Shown: positions 26,200-36,050, counted from the first letter of the stretch. The stretch is DNA of 64,000 bases from Coralliovum pocilloporae (GCF_030845175.1 NZ_CP132542.1:2949501-3013500); one strand, 5' to 3'. The notes: a model not told the origin generated them from the sequence alone. Made by a program: numbers and translations.

Positions 26200-27518
26200 C
26201 AGAAAACAGCCTCAAAGGCAGTGGACAGTTTATCGATCATCTCATCGATATGCCGGTCCTCGAGAATGAATGGCGGGGCAAGCAGAATGTGATCGCCGTT
26301 TTTCCCGTCAATGGTTCCACCCATTGGATAGCAGATAAGGCCTGCCTCGAATGTTGCCCGCTTCAGGGCCTTGTTTTTCGCGTCTTCAGCGGGGAAGGGG
26401 GCCTTGCTCTCCCTGTCCTGAACCACTTCTAGACCGATAAACATGCCCCGGCCTCTGATGTCACCGATATGAGGATGCTGACCGAAAGCTGACCGCAATG
26501 CATCCTGAAGCCTGTCGCCGACAGCAGCTGCGCGCTCGACCAGACCGCCGTCGGTCAGTTTGGTCACAACGGCATTTGCCGCAGCACAGGCCGTCGGATG
26601 GCCGATATAGGTGTGTCCATGCTGAAAGAAGCCGGACCCCCCTTCAACCGCTTTATAGATGTCAGCCGAACAGAGCATGGCCCCGATGGGCTGATAACCC
26701 GCTCCGAGACCTTTGGCGATGGTGACAATATCGGGTCTGACCTCATCATGTTCTGACGCAAACAGGCGTCCGGTCCGGCCCATCCCGCACATCACCTCAT
26801 CAAGGATCAGCAGGATGCCGTATTGATCGCAGATCTCCCTGATGCGTTTGAAATAGCCGGTGACAGCGGGCACGCCGCCCAGGGTCGCGCCGACCACAGG
26901 CTCAGCCACAAAGCCGATAACCGTCTCCGGACCCAGACGCAGAAGTTCCGCCTCCAGCTCATCGGCCACCCGGCGGCCATATGTTTCAGGCGTTTCATCA
27001 GGGCGCTGATCTCGATAAGCGTAACACGGAGCAATATGGGAGGTTTCGACCATCAGCGGTTCAAAGGGTGCCCGCCGCCAGGCATTGCCGCCGGTGCCGA
27101 GCGCGCCAAGCGTATTGCCGTGATAGCTCTGCCTGCGGGCGATAAACCGTCTGCGTTCCGGCTGACCCGTTTCAAGACAATATTGCCGGGCCAGTTTAAG
27201 GGCGGACTCAACCGCCTCAGAGCCGCCTGAGACAAAATAGACCCGGTCAATGCCCTCGGGTGCATGGGCAATCAGCCTGTCGGCAAGCGCCTCTGCCGGT
27301 TCGGATGAAAAGAAACCCGTATGAGCAAAGGCAAGTGTTTCAATCTGATTGCGGATTGCACCGATCACATCCGCATCTGAATGCCCTAGGCAGGAGACAG
27401 CGGCACCGCCTGAACCATCAAGGTACTGTTTCCCAGATTTATCAATGAGATAGACACCGTCACCACGCATGGCAACAGGCGGGGCGGCTTTGGTGTGGCG
27501 AGGAAAAATATGGGACAT
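26199..27518 (-). CDS. Class III PLP-dependent aminotransferase
   Basis: A 439-residue fold-type I omega-aminotransferase. It has the cofactor-binding VSGGSEAVESALKLAR segment, LILDEVMCGMGRTG, and the Schiff-base Lys in IAKGLGAGY near residue 269. Such enzymes move an amino group from an omega- or beta-amino acid, diamine or similar donor. It is translationally coupled to the BKACE gene and divergent from an RpiR regulator, so it probably makes the keto acid that BKACE cleaves. The substrate cannot be named from the sequence. Confidence 0.9.
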   Translation of the reverse strand: MSHIFPRHTKAAPPVAMRGDGVYLIDKSGKQYLDGSGGAAVSCLGHSDADVIGAIRNQIETLAFAHTGFFSSEPAEALADRLIAHAPEGIDRVYFVSGGSEAVESALKLARQYCLETGQPERRRFIARRQSYHGNTLGALGTGGNAWRRAPFEPLMVETSHIAPCYAYRDQRPDETPETYGRRVADELEAELLRLGPETVIGFVAEPVVGATLGGVPAVTGYFKRIREICDQYGILLILDEVMCGMGRTGRLFASEHDEVRPDIVTIAKGLGAGYQPIGAMLCSADIYKAVEGGSGFFQHGHTYIGHPTACAAANAVVTKLTDGGLVERAAAVGDRLQDALRSAFGQHPHIGDIRGRGMFIGLEVVQDRESKAPFPAEDAKNKALKRATFEAGLICYPMGGTIDGKNGDHILLAPPFILEDRHIDEMIDKLSTAFEAVF

Positions 27519-27544
27519 GTAGAGGCTCCGGTCATTTGCTGCAT

Positions 27545-27590
27545 TGAAACAAATAAATCAAACGTTGACAATATATGAAACAAATGAAAC
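27545..27590. promoter_or_regulatory. Repeated TGAAACAAAT sites, candidate RpiR operator
   Basis: TGAAACAAAT occurs at 27545-27554 and 27576-27585, 31 bases (about three turns) apart; the second continues into another GAAAC. The DNA is AT-rich and lies between the divergent aminotransferase and rpiR genes. Confidence 0.5.
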
Positions 27591-27617
27591 AGTGCGCCGA
27601 AGTTTGGGAGGACTTTC

Positions 27618-28484
27618 TTGACGCGTATCATCGAACAGGCGCTGGCAGAGCGCTACGATTCCCTGAGCACGAAGCTCAAGGAAGCCGGGGATTTCATTGT
27701 GGATCACCCGGTGGACGTGGCGACCCGCAGCCTCAGGGTTATCGCGCATGAAAGCGGGCTTGCTCCGGCCACCTTTTCACGCCTTGCCCGCGCCCTTGAC
27801 TATGAGAGTTTCGAAGATCTTCGCGAGTCCGTCCGCCTCAAGATCGGACGGCGGGTTGACAATTTTGCCGACAGGGCAGAGCGGTTGCAGGCACAGCACG
27901 GAGGAGGTCGCACAGGAGGCTTTTTCGATGCTCATGTGCATGCCTGCATGGAAAATGTCCACAGATTACAGCAGGATATTGATCAGGAACTGCTTGCGCA
28001 CACTGTGGAACAATTGCATGCTGCCAATCGGGTCCTTCTCGTTGGGGAGTTGGGCTCCATGTGCGTTGTGGAATATCTTTCCTATGTTGCGAATTTCTGC
28101 ACCGGAAACTGGACGATGACAGGGACGCCGGGCACCTCGATAGGAAGTTCACTCGCGGGCCTTGGAAAACAGGATGCGCTTTTGACGATTACCAAGCCGC
28201 CGTTTTCCGCCCGATCCATCAGTGCGGCCCAACGCGCCTTTGAACAGGGGGCCTATGTGGTCGTCATTTCCGACACCCATACATGTCCGGCGCTGAAATA
28301 TGCCTCTGCCGGTTTTGTGGTTCCCACAGGGAGCCCGCATTTCTTTTCATCCTATGCGGCCACCATGGTTCTGATTGAAGCCATGATTGGCATGCTGGTC
28401 GGTCTGTCCGGGCCGGAAGCCCGGGCACGTATTGCCGAAATCGAAGAAAACAATCGTCTGCTGGATGGTGCATCCGGCAGGTGA
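27618..28484 (+). CDS. MurR/RpiR family transcriptional regulator
   Basis: A 288-residue regulator with an N-terminal RpiR helix-turn-helix (PATFSRLARALDY near 50-62) and a C-terminal SIS domain that would bind a small, perhaps phosphorylated, ligand. The start is TTG at 27618, supported by GGGAGG nearby upstream and the lack of an in-frame ATG. It is divergent from the aminotransferase/BKACE pair and just upstream of a TAXI-TRAP transporter, so it probably controls both. Confidence 0.87.
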   Translation: MTRIIEQALAERYDSLSTKLKEAGDFIVDHPVDVATRSLRVIAHESGLAPATFSRLARALDYESFEDLRESVRLKIGRRVDNFADRAERLQAQHGGGRTGGFFDAHVHACMENVHRLQQDIDQELLAHTVEQLHAANRVLLVGELGSMCVVEYLSYVANFCTGNWTMTGTPGTSIGSSLAGLGKQDALLTITKPPFSARSISAAQRAFEQGAYVVVISDTHTCPALKYASAGFVVPTGSPHFFSSYAATMVLIEAMIGMLVGLSGPEARARIAEIEENNRLLDGASGR

Positions 28485-28526
28485 GTGTTCCAATAATTTG
28501 AAGACAACAAACCAGGGAGAAACACC

Positions 28527-29495
28527 ATGTTGTCCACATTCAAAAGCCTGATGGCTGGTGCTGCATTGGCTGCAATGTCCGCGTCCGCTGTCTCTGCTGC
28601 CGAGTTCGTTACCATCGGTACAGGCGGTGTAACCGGCGTTTATTATCCGACCGGTGGCGCGATCTGCCGTCTGGTAAACAAAGGCCGTAAAGATCACGGT
28701 ATTCGCTGCTCTGTGGAATCCACAGGCGGTTCTGTCTACAACATCAACACCATTCGTGAAGGTGAGCTCGAGTTCGGTGTGGCCCAGTCTGACTGGCAGT
28801 TCCACGCTTATCACGGCACATCCAAGTTTGCCGATGCCGGCAAGTTTGAAGACCTGCGCGCTGTTTTCTCCGTGCATCCGGAGCCGTTCACTGTTGTGGC
28901 CCGTAAGGATTCCGGCATCAAGAGCTTTGATGACCTGAAAGGCAAGCGCGTCAATATCGGCAACCCGGGTTCCGGTCAGCGGGCCACCATGGAAGTGGTG
29001 ATGGATGCTGTGGGCTGGAAAACCGACACATTCGCTCTGGCAACCGAGCTGAAGCCTGCTGAGCAGTCTGCTGCACTCTGCGACAACCAGATCGATGCCA
29101 TGATCTTCACCGTTGGTCATCCGTCCGGCACCATTCAGGAAGCCACAACAGCCTGTGACTCAAACCTGGTGAACGTATCCGGTGCGGCCATCGACAAGCT
29201 GATTGATGACAATCCTTACTACCGTTCTGCTACGATTCCGGGCGGCATGTATCGCGGTAACGATGCAGACGTGAACACCTTTGGTGTTGGCGCGACCTTC
29301 GTCACCTCTGCAAAGGTTTCCGAGAAAACCGTTTACACGCTGGTCAAGTCTGTCTTTGAAGATTTCGAAGCCTTCAAGAAACTTCACCCTGCATTCGCCA
29401 ACCTGAAGCCGGAAGAAATGGCAACCGCTGGTCTGTCTGCTCCGCTGCATCCGGGTGCTGCGAAATACTACAAGGAAAAAGGCTGGATCAAGTAA
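28527..29495 (+). CDS. TAXI-family TRAP transporter solute-binding protein
   Basis: A 322-residue periplasmic binding protein with a clear signal peptide (cleavage near AVSA, residues 21-24). The start of the mature protein ([20 protein letters not shown]) is characteristic of the TAXI class. TAXI proteins bind dicarboxylates, amino acids or related anions; the ligand here is unknown. An AGGGAG box precedes the ATG. A hairpin follows the gene before the fused permease. Confidence 0.93.
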   Translation: MLSTFKSLMAGAALAAMSASAVSAAEFVTIGTGGVTGVYYPTGGAICRLVNKGRKDHGIRCSVESTGGSVYNINTIREGELEFGVAQSDWQFHAYHGTSKFADAGKFEDLRAVFSVHPEPFTVVARKDSGIKSFDDLKGKRVNIGNPGSGQRATMEVVMDAVGWKTDTFALATELKPAEQSAALCDNQIDAMIFTVGHPSGTIQEATTACDSNLVNVSGAAIDKLIDDNPYYRSATIPGGMYRGNDADVNTFGVGATFVTSAKVSEKTVYTLVKSVFEDFEAFKKLHPAFANLKPEEMATAGLSAPLHPGAAKYYKEKGWIK

Positions 29496-29515
29496 TTCGG
29501 CTGACCAAAAAGAGA

Positions 29516-29539
29516 GGGGCGGTGCTAGCCGCCCCTTTT
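29516..29539 (+). terminator. Hairpin with T-run between TAXI binding protein and permease
   Basis: GGGGCGG (29516-29522) pairs with CCGCCCC (29529-29535), followed by TTTTGATTTCTTT. It looks like a partial terminator that leaves permease expression lower than that of the binding protein. Confidence 0.7.
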
Positions 29540-29621
29540 GATTTCTTTCCTGAACAGGACAGAAAAATCCGAGGCACAAGAATAACAATCTGAGACGTAA
29601 TCCGGGCAGGAAGGGCGACAG

Positions 29622-32231
29622 ATGGCAGAGTCAAATCAACAGAAAAGCGGGATGAGCGAAGAGGAACTTCAGGACCTCGTTGCTTCTACAGATGCAGGTG
29701 CGCGAAACCCGTCCCACGCGGTTGGCCTTCTTCTGGCAACCATTGCGGTGGTCTGGTCGCTGTTTCAGGTGCTGCTGGCCTCACCGATTGCCAATTATGT
29801 GCTGCCGGGTGATGTTATCAACAATTCCCGTCAGATCCATCTGGCCTTTGCCATGTTCCTGGCCTTTATGGCTTATCCGGCTCTGCGGACTTCACCGCGC
29901 CATTTCGTGCCCATACAGGATTGGGCCATGGCGTTTATCGGTGCTTTCATCGCGCTCTACGGATTTATTTTCTACGACAAGATCGTCAATGCCGGTGGCC
30001 TTGCGGATGACACAGACAAGTGGATCGCTCTTCTGGGCCTGATCCTGCTGTTCGAAGCGGCCCGGCGGGCTCTTGGCCCGGCAATGGCCATTATTGCCAC
30101 GATCTTCCTCGGCTATGTGTTTTTCGGCTCCTCTGAATGGGTGCCGGATGTCATCCAGTGGAAGGGTGCATCTCTCAAGAAGGCCATGTCCCATATGTGG
30201 ATCACGTCTGAGGGCGTGTTCGGTATCGCGCTCGGGGTTTCCACCAAATTCGTCTTCCTGTTCGTGCTGTTTGGGGCTCTGCTGGATAAGGCGGGGGCTG
30301 GAAACTACTTCATCAAAATGGCCTTCGGTGCGCTTGGGCACCTGAAGGGTGGTCCGGCCAAGGCGGCTGTTGTCGGCTCTGCCGCAACCGGTCTGATCTC
30401 AGGCTCATCCATCGCCAATGTGGTGACCACCGGCACCTTCACCATCCCGCTGATGAAGCGCGTCGGCTTCTCGGCTGAAAAGGGCGGCGCGGTCGAGGTG
30501 GCCAGTTCCGTCAACGGTCAGATCATGCCGCCTGTCATGGGGGCTGCTGCCTTCCTGATGGTGGAATATGTGGGAATTTCCTATGTGGACGTGATCACTC
30601 ACGCCTTCCTGCCTGCGGCTATTTCCTATATCGCGCTGGTTTACATCGTGCATCTGGAAGCGGTGAAGAACAACATGCCGACCCTCGGCAACCGGGTTGT
30701 CTCCACCGGTCGGACCATTGGCGGTATGGCGCTGTTCTTTGCCGGATTTGCCGGGCTTTGCTACGGCGTGAAATTCCCCATCCAGTGGATTACGGCGCTT
30801 GTGCCGGACAGTGCAAGCTGGATCCTCGCGCTGCTGCTGTTCCTCGCTTATGTGGGGCTGCTCTATCTGGCTGCGCAGACCGAAGACCTGAAGCCGGATG
30901 ATCCCAACGCCAAGGAAGTCGAGCTTCCGGTGGTGAGCGAGATCTATAAGGCGGGTCTTTACTTCCTGCTGCCGATCATCGTGCTGGTCTACTTCCTGAT
31001 GATCGAGCAGAAATCACCTGGCCTGTCCGCCTTCTGGGCAACCGCACTTCTGTTTGTCATTCTGTTGACCCAGCATCCTCTGAAAGCTCTGTTCCGGGGG
31101 ACGGGAGCTCTTTCTGACGCGACAAAGCAGGGGATCGTCGATCTGAAAAACGGTCTGGTGGACGGTGCCCGGAACATGATCGGTATTGGCCTTGCAACGG
31201 CGACCGCCGGTGTGATCGTCGGTACCGTGACACTGACCGGCGTCGGTCAGGTGATGGCTGATCTGGTCGAGTTCCTCTCTGGCGGCAATCTTATCCTCAT
31301 GCTGGTCATGGTCGGGCTTCTGAGCCTTATCCTTGGCATGGGCCTGCCGACCACTGCCAACTATATCGTGGTCAGCTCGCTGATGGCCGGTGTTGTGGTG
31401 GAACTGGGCGCGCAGTCCGGTCTGATTGTGCCGCTCATTGCCGTCCATCTGTTCGTCTTCTATTTCGGCATTATGGCGGATGTGACGCCACCTGTGGGGC
31501 TGGCATCGTTCGCTGCGGCAGCTGTTTCGGGTGGTGATGCCATCCGTACCGGTTTTACGGCTTTCTTCTATAGTCTCAGAACCGTAGCTCTGCCGTTTGT
31601 CTTCATCTTCAACACCGATCTGCTGTTGATTGATGTGACGCTGTTCCAGGGCATTCTGGTCTTTGTGGTGGCATCCATAGCCATATTGGTGTTCACCGCC
31701 GGGACCATGGGATGGTTCCTGACCAAGTCGCGTATCTATGAAAGTGTCGCACTGGTTCTGGTGGCGTTTGCCCTGTTCCGGCCTGACTTCTTTATGGACC
31801 GCATTCAGCCGCCTTATACTGATATCGCCCCGGCAGCGCTCGCGAGCGCCGTGGGAGGTGCAACGGATGGGGATGCCATTCGCGTGGTGGTCTCGGGTCC
31901 GGATTTTGATACGGGCCAGATCAAGGAAACCACTCTGGTGCTCGATATCAAGGGAGCGGGCAGCCAGGATGAGCGGCTGACAGCCTTCGGCCTGACCCTG
32001 ATCGAAGAGGGTGATGTGGTGAAGATGGATGAGCCGCTGTTCGGCACACCTTTTGCCGAAACCATGAGCGGTTTTGATTTCTATGGTGACGATCCTGTCC
32101 GGATCGCATCGGCCAAGGCGGCTGCGGATCAACTGCCGAAAGAACTGATATTCCTGCCCGCACTTCTGTTGCTTGGCCTGATTGCCATGCTGCAGCGCGG
32201 ACGGATGAGAAAGGAAGAGGCCACGGCATGA
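29622..32231 (+). CDS. TRAP transporter fused permease (DctQM-type, TAXI)
   Basis: An 869-residue membrane protein fusing the small DctQ-like (N-terminal four helices) and large DctM-like permeases, the usual form in TAXI systems. Conserved DctM stretches include GSAATGLISGSSIANVVTTG, and LGMGLPTTANYIV further on. The last approximately 110 residues include a soluble stretch (about 725-830) before a final membrane helix. It uses a sodium or proton gradient to import the ligand delivered by the binding protein. Confidence 0.93.
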   Translation: MAESNQQKSGMSEEELQDLVASTDAGARNPSHAVGLLLATIAVVWSLFQVLLASPIANYVLPGDVINNSRQIHLAFAMFLAFMAYPALRTSPRHFVPIQDWAMAFIGAFIALYGFIFYDKIVNAGGLADDTDKWIALLGLILLFEAARRALGPAMAIIATIFLGYVFFGSSEWVPDVIQWKGASLKKAMSHMWITSEGVFGIALGVSTKFVFLFVLFGALLDKAGAGNYFIKMAFGALGHLKGGPAKAAVVGSAATGLISGSSIANVVTTGTFTIPLMKRVGFSAEKGGAVEVASSVNGQIMPPVMGAAAFLMVEYVGISYVDVITHAFLPAAISYIALVYIVHLEAVKNNMPTLGNRVVSTGRTIGGMALFFAGFAGLCYGVKFPIQWITALVPDSASWILALLLFLAYVGLLYLAAQTEDLKPDDPNAKEVELPVVSEIYKAGLYFLLPIIVLVYFLMIEQKSPGLSAFWATALLFVILLTQHPLKALFRGTGALSDATKQGIVDLKNGLVDGARNMIGIGLATATAGVIVGTVTLTGVGQVMADLVEFLSGGNLILMLVMVGLLSLILGMGLPTTANYIVVSSLMAGVVVELGAQSGLIVPLIAVHLFVFYFGIMADVTPPVGLASFAAAAVSGGDAIRTGFTAFFYSLRTVALPFVFIFNTDLLLIDVTLFQGILVFVVASIAILVFTAGTMGWFLTKSRIYESVALVLVAFALFRPDFFMDRIQPPYTDIAPAALASAVGGATDGDAIRVVVSGPDFDTGQIKETTLVLDIKGAGSQDERLTAFGLTLIEEGDVVKMDEPLFGTPFAETMSGFDFYGDDPVRIASAKAAADQLPKELIFLPALLLLGLIAMLQRGRMRKEEATA

Positions 32232-32659
32232 GCAAGACTGTTCTCTGTGCTGTTGATATCAGCAACAAGACCCAGGACACCAACGTGCTTGAACAGGCCG
32301 CACGGCTGGCCGAAATGGATCAGGCGCAACTGGATGTCATCACCGTTGTTCCGGATTACGGGATGAGCATTGTCAGCGGCTATTTTGATGAGCAACATCA
32401 TGAAAAGCTGGTGGATGGCACCCGCAAGGCGCTTGAAGAACTGGTCGCGGGGGTGCTGGGCAAGGATAAGGCTGCCTCAGTCCGACATATCGTTGCCACT
32501 GGCAATGCCTATGAGGAAATTCTGCGCACTGCGGATGCGGATGGTGCGGAGCTGATCGTTATTGGCGCACACAAACCCAACTTCCGTGATTTCCTGCTCG
32601 GCCCCAATGCGGCGCGTGTGGTGCGGCATTCCAATTGTTCGGTCTACGTGGTCCGGTAG
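32228..32659 (+). CDS. UspA-family protein linked to the TRAP transporter
   Basis: A 143-residue universal stress protein with the ATP-binding signature G-2x-G-9x-GS/N seen as VIGAHKPNFRDFLLGPNAARV near the C terminus. Its ATG overlaps the permease stop by four bases (ATGA). UspA proteins coupled to TRAP genes (as TeaD is to TeaABC) can regulate transporter activity; that role here is inferred. Confidence 0.88.
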   Translation: MSKTVLCAVDISNKTQDTNVLEQAARLAEMDQAQLDVITVVPDYGMSIVSGYFDEQHHEKLVDGTRKALEELVAGVLGKDKAASVRHIVATGNAYEEILRTADADGAELIVIGAHKPNFRDFLLGPNAARVVRHSNCSVYVVR

Positions 32660-32695
32660 CTCACCATTGAAACAGGTTTCAGCTGAGAGGCGGTT

Positions 32696-33652
32696 ATGAC
32701 ATCGCAGTTCAATCAGCCCCTGGGCGGCAACGACATGGCGCGGTTCAGTGGTCCGGCCACCATGATGCGCCTGCCAACGCAGGAAACTGCTGAAGGACTG
32801 GATGCCTGTTTCTGCGGTATTCCACTCGATATCGGGGCGTCCAACCGCTCCGGTACCCGCCATGGTCCGCGTCAGATCCGGGCTGAATCCTGCATGCTGC
32901 GCCCCTATAATATGGCCACTGGAGCAGCGCCGTTTGAACAGTTGCAGGTGGCGGATATCGGTGATGTGCCGATCAACACATTTGACCTGAAGGACAGCGT
33001 CCGCATTATTTCGGACTTCTATGACGGCATTCTCGCTCATGACTGTGTACCGCTGACCCTTGGCGGTGACCACACGCTGACCTATCCGATCCTGCAGGCC
33101 ATGAAGCGTAAATACGGGCCTGTGGCTCTTGTCCATGTGGATGCCCATGCGGATATCAATGATGAGATGTTCGGGGAGAAGATCGCCCATGGAACACCGT
33201 TCCGTCGGGCTGTGGAAGAGGGGCTTCTGATCTGCGACAAGGCCTGGCAGATCGGTTTGCGGGGAACCGGTTACTCGCCGGATGATTTCAACTGGTCACG
33301 CCAGCAGGGGTTCACGGTGGTTCAGGCGGAGGAGTGCTGGCACAAGTCGCTGGCTCCGCTGATGGAACAGGTGCGATCTGAGACCGGCCCCGATGTCCCC
33401 GTTTATCTGAGTTTTGATATCGATTCTCTTGATCCAGCCTTCGCACCAGGCACTGGTACGGTCGAAATCGGCGGTCTGACCATCTGGCAGGCGCTCGAGA
33501 TCGTGCGGGGCTGTGCAGGGCTTAATCTGGTTGGCTGTGATCTGGTCGAGGTCTCACCACCTTATGACCCGAGCGGCAACACGGCTCTTGTTGGCGCAAA
33601 TCTGCTCTACGAAATGCTGTGTGCCCTGTCCCAGACACGCCGGCAGGTCTGA
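32696..33652 (+). CDS. Ureohydrolase (agmatinase/guanidinobutyrase family)
   Basis: A 318-residue manganese enzyme of the arginase superfamily. Metal-binding motifs are GGDHTLTYP, HVDAHADIND and SFDIDSLDPAFAPG. It hydrolyses a guanidino compound to an amine plus urea. The length and the PGTGTVEIGG motif match agmatinases, guanidinobutyrases and guanidinopropionases about equally, so the substrate is open. It lies 36 bases after the UspA gene in the apparent TAXI operon, which suggests that the imported compound or one of its relatives carries a guanidino group. Confidence 0.87.
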   Translation: MTSQFNQPLGGNDMARFSGPATMMRLPTQETAEGLDACFCGIPLDIGASNRSGTRHGPRQIRAESCMLRPYNMATGAAPFEQLQVADIGDVPINTFDLKDSVRIISDFYDGILAHDCVPLTLGGDHTLTYPILQAMKRKYGPVALVHVDAHADINDEMFGEKIAHGTPFRRAVEEGLLICDKAWQIGLRGTGYSPDDFNWSRQQGFTVVQAEECWHKSLAPLMEQVRSETGPDVPVYLSFDIDSLDPAFAPGTGTVEIGGLTIWQALEIVRGCAGLNLVGCDLVEVSPPYDPSGNTALVGANLLYEMLCALSQTRRQV

Positions 33653-33681
33653 GAGTAATCGGGCGAAGACCGGAGAAGGCT

Positions 33682-34371
33682 CTATCTGCGTTGACCCAAT
33701 CGGTATCCTCGACCACGGACCGTGACGATAAGCTTGGTGTTGGAGCCGTCATCAATCTTTGTGCGTAGCCGTTTGATATAGACATCCACGACATTCGTCA
33801 GTGGATCCTCGTGCATACCCCAGACATTTTGCAGAATGCGCGCGCGACTGACGACCTTGCCGGCCTGTGTCATCAGAAATTCCAGAAGCGCGTATTCCAG
33901 TGATGTCAGCTGTATCTCACGACCATTCCGATTGACGACAAGAGCCTCAAGGTCAAAGAACAGGTCATCGACCTGCAATGTGCTGACCTGCGTAGACCGT
34001 GGCACGACCATGTTGTCACGCTGGGTGATGGTATCGAGCCTTGCCAGCAGTTCATCAAATGCAAAAGGCTTGCTCATGTAATCATCGGCTCCGAGGCGCA
34101 AGCCGGTGACGACGTCATCAGTACTGTCGAGGGCGGTCAGCATCAGGATTGGTGTTTTATTCTGCTCCAGACGTAATGTGCGGCAGATTTCGCGCCCGTC
34201 GATCCCCGGCAACATGACGTCCAGGATAATGGCTGTCCACGAGCCTCTCCGTGCCTGGTCCAGACCGCTCACACCATCCTCAACGGCGGAAACGTTGTGA
34301 CCCTCGTTGCGCAGACCACGCGCCAGAAACTCTGAGATCCGGTGATCATCTTCTACCAACAGAAGGTTCAT
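33682..34371 (-). CDS. OmpR-family response regulator
   Basis: A 229-residue regulator: receiver domain with acidic pair Asp8/Asp9, phospho-acceptor Asp51 (IILDVMLPG) and a conserved Lys (MSKPF); then a C-terminal winged helix (LEYALLEFLM, NVVDVYIKRLRTKID, TVRGRGYRLG). Its start overlaps the end of the kinase gene by four bases. The set of four genes on this strand suggests it regulates its own operon through the direct repeats at 38831-38871. Confidence 0.92.
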   Translation of the reverse strand: MNLLLVEDDHRISEFLARGLRNEGHNVSAVEDGVSGLDQARRGSWTAIILDVMLPGIDGREICRTLRLEQNKTPILMLTALDSTDDVVTGLRLGADDYMSKPFAFDELLARLDTITQRDNMVVPRSTQVSTLQVDDLFFDLEALVVNRNGREIQLTSLEYALLEFLMTQAGKVVSRARILQNVWGMHEDPLTNVVDVYIKRLRTKIDDGSNTKLIVTVRGRGYRLGQRR

Positions 34372-35993
34372 GCAGCCTCCTCTTCATGCTTCGCATGCCG
34401 GGCGTGAGCCGGATCTGCGGTGAATGCGGGGAAGGCGGCTGTCACCCGCATTCCCGTGGTCTGGCGTTTGCTGATCCAGATGCGGCCGCCATGTGCTTCA
34501 ACGATGGATTTGGCTATGGGCAGGCCGAGGCCGGTGCCATGAGCGCTTTTGCCTTCCCCCTGCGTCGGTCCTCGATAATAGCGTTCAAAAACCTGATCGG
34601 TCTGCTCTGCGGAAATACCGGGTCCGTCATCTTCAACAGATAGCAACCAGTTTCCCTTCTCCTGTTGAAGACTGACGGTGATGTTCACCGGATCTGGTGA
34701 GTGATGAATGGAATTGCCAATCAGTATCTGGATGAATTGGCAGATCCGCTGTGCGTCACCCTTTATCTGAGCCTCACATTCGGGCAGATTCGTATAAATT
34801 GCAGCCATGTTTTCAACCGCGCATGCATGGGTCTGCTCAATTGCAGATCTGATCGGAATCTTCAGATTCAGACGGCTCTGTCGCATGTCAAGAACACCGG
34901 CTTCCTGACGGGCAATCAGAAAGATGTCGTTGATAAACCGGGTCAGCTGGTCAGTCGCAGCTATGATACGCTCCAGTGCGGCACGATAGGCATCGCGCTG
35001 ATTTTTACGCGTCCGAAGCGCAACTTCAGCTTCCCCGCGCACGGCGGTAATCGGAGTGCGCAGTTCATGGCCGATATCAGCGAAGAGGAGGGTTCGCATG
35101 CTGTCCCGCCGTTTCAGCCTGTCGTTTGCAATGCGGAGCTGTTCGGTCCTTTCAGTAACCCGGTGCTCCAGTGAGGCTCTCGCATATTCAAGCTCGGCTC
35201 TTTGGTCCTGAAGCTGTTGCGCCATGGTGTTGTATCGTTTCGACAGGGTCGCCAGTTCGTCATTCCCCGTTATAGGGATACGATGGTCCAGACGTCCTGA
35301 CGCGAACAGACGAGCCCCATTCTTCAGATGGCTGAAGCCGATGCTGACAGGATACGCAATCACATACAACGCGATTCCGGCGAACAGGAAGGCGAGTGTA
35401 GCGGCTCCTATGGCGACCCAGAATTCAATGCGATTGATCTGTTCTATTTCAGCCAGGGCAGTGGCAACTTCGTTCTTTTCATCGGCTATTGCACTCTGAA
35501 AAGTCTTGTCAATCGTGCCATCAACACGCTGTTTCAGGCTCGTTGACAGAAACTCGCGGCCTTCTGCCTCCTGACCACTGGCTATCATGGCCAGTGCCGT
35601 ACGCACATCCGTGAATGCAGCCTTGAGCTCTTGAGAGAGAATGTCGATACGCTCAACATCATCGTCATCTTCATCCTCTCTCAGACCCACCTCGGCTTCG
35701 GCTGTAGCCTCGGTCTCAATCTGCCCGACTGTGTAGAAGATGGATTTTTCCAGCTTGTTCAGATCAAAGGAGATTTCTCTCTCATCAAACATGAGATCGC
35801 GTCGGATCTGCTTGAATGCTCTGAAGGTCTGGCTTGAAAGCTGCAGGTAGCCTGCCAGTTCCCGGTATGCCAGGTCAGTTCGCTTGTCATTGTATGACGT
35901 GCTGTAGGTATGCCACACCAGCAGGCTGGTACAGAATATAACAATACCGGTGAGAGAGGCGATGCAGACAGTCAGTTTGGCGCGTAATTCCAT
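34368..35993 (-). CDS. Membrane sensor histidine kinase
   Basis: A 541-residue kinase: membrane segment (about 8-27), a periplasmic helical sensor of about 160 residues with an unusual run of acidic residues (LREDEDDDDVE), second membrane segment (about 190-212), HAMP, coiled coil, the H-box GHELRTPITAVRGEAE (His near 308), and the ATPase boxes NSIHHSP, DDGPGI and GTGLGLP. It phosphorylates the adjacent regulator. It begins 57 bases after the ABC protein gene and is probably in that operon. Confidence 0.92.
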   Translation of the reverse strand: MELRAKLTVCIASLTGIVIFCTSLLVWHTYSTSYNDKRTDLAYRELAGYLQLSSQTFRAFKQIRRDLMFDEREISFDLNKLEKSIFYTVGQIETEATAEAEVGLREDEDDDDVERIDILSQELKAAFTDVRTALAMIASGQEAEGREFLSTSLKQRVDGTIDKTFQSAIADEKNEVATALAEIEQINRIEFWVAIGAATLAFLFAGIALYVIAYPVSIGFSHLKNGARLFASGRLDHRIPITGNDELATLSKRYNTMAQQLQDQRAELEYARASLEHRVTERTEQLRIANDRLKRRDSMRTLLFADIGHELRTPITAVRGEAEVALRTRKNQRDAYRAALERIIAATDQLTRFINDIFLIARQEAGVLDMRQSRLNLKIPIRSAIEQTHACAVENMAAIYTNLPECEAQIKGDAQRICQFIQILIGNSIHHSPDPVNITVSLQQEKGNWLLSVEDDGPGISAEQTDQVFERYYRGPTQGEGKSAHGTGLGLPIAKSIVEAHGGRIWISKRQTTGMRVTAAFPAFTADPAHARHAKHEEEAA

Positions 35994-36050
35994 AACATCA
36001 ATATAGGGTTGCTCATTGCGGTCCTGAAGGCTCTGAACATGAACAGTAGA

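Noticed and set aside
31014-32132. 372-codon minus-strand frame opposite the TRAP permease
   Set aside because: Full overlap with a conserved permease; rich in His, Gln and Arg as expected for the mirror of membrane helices.
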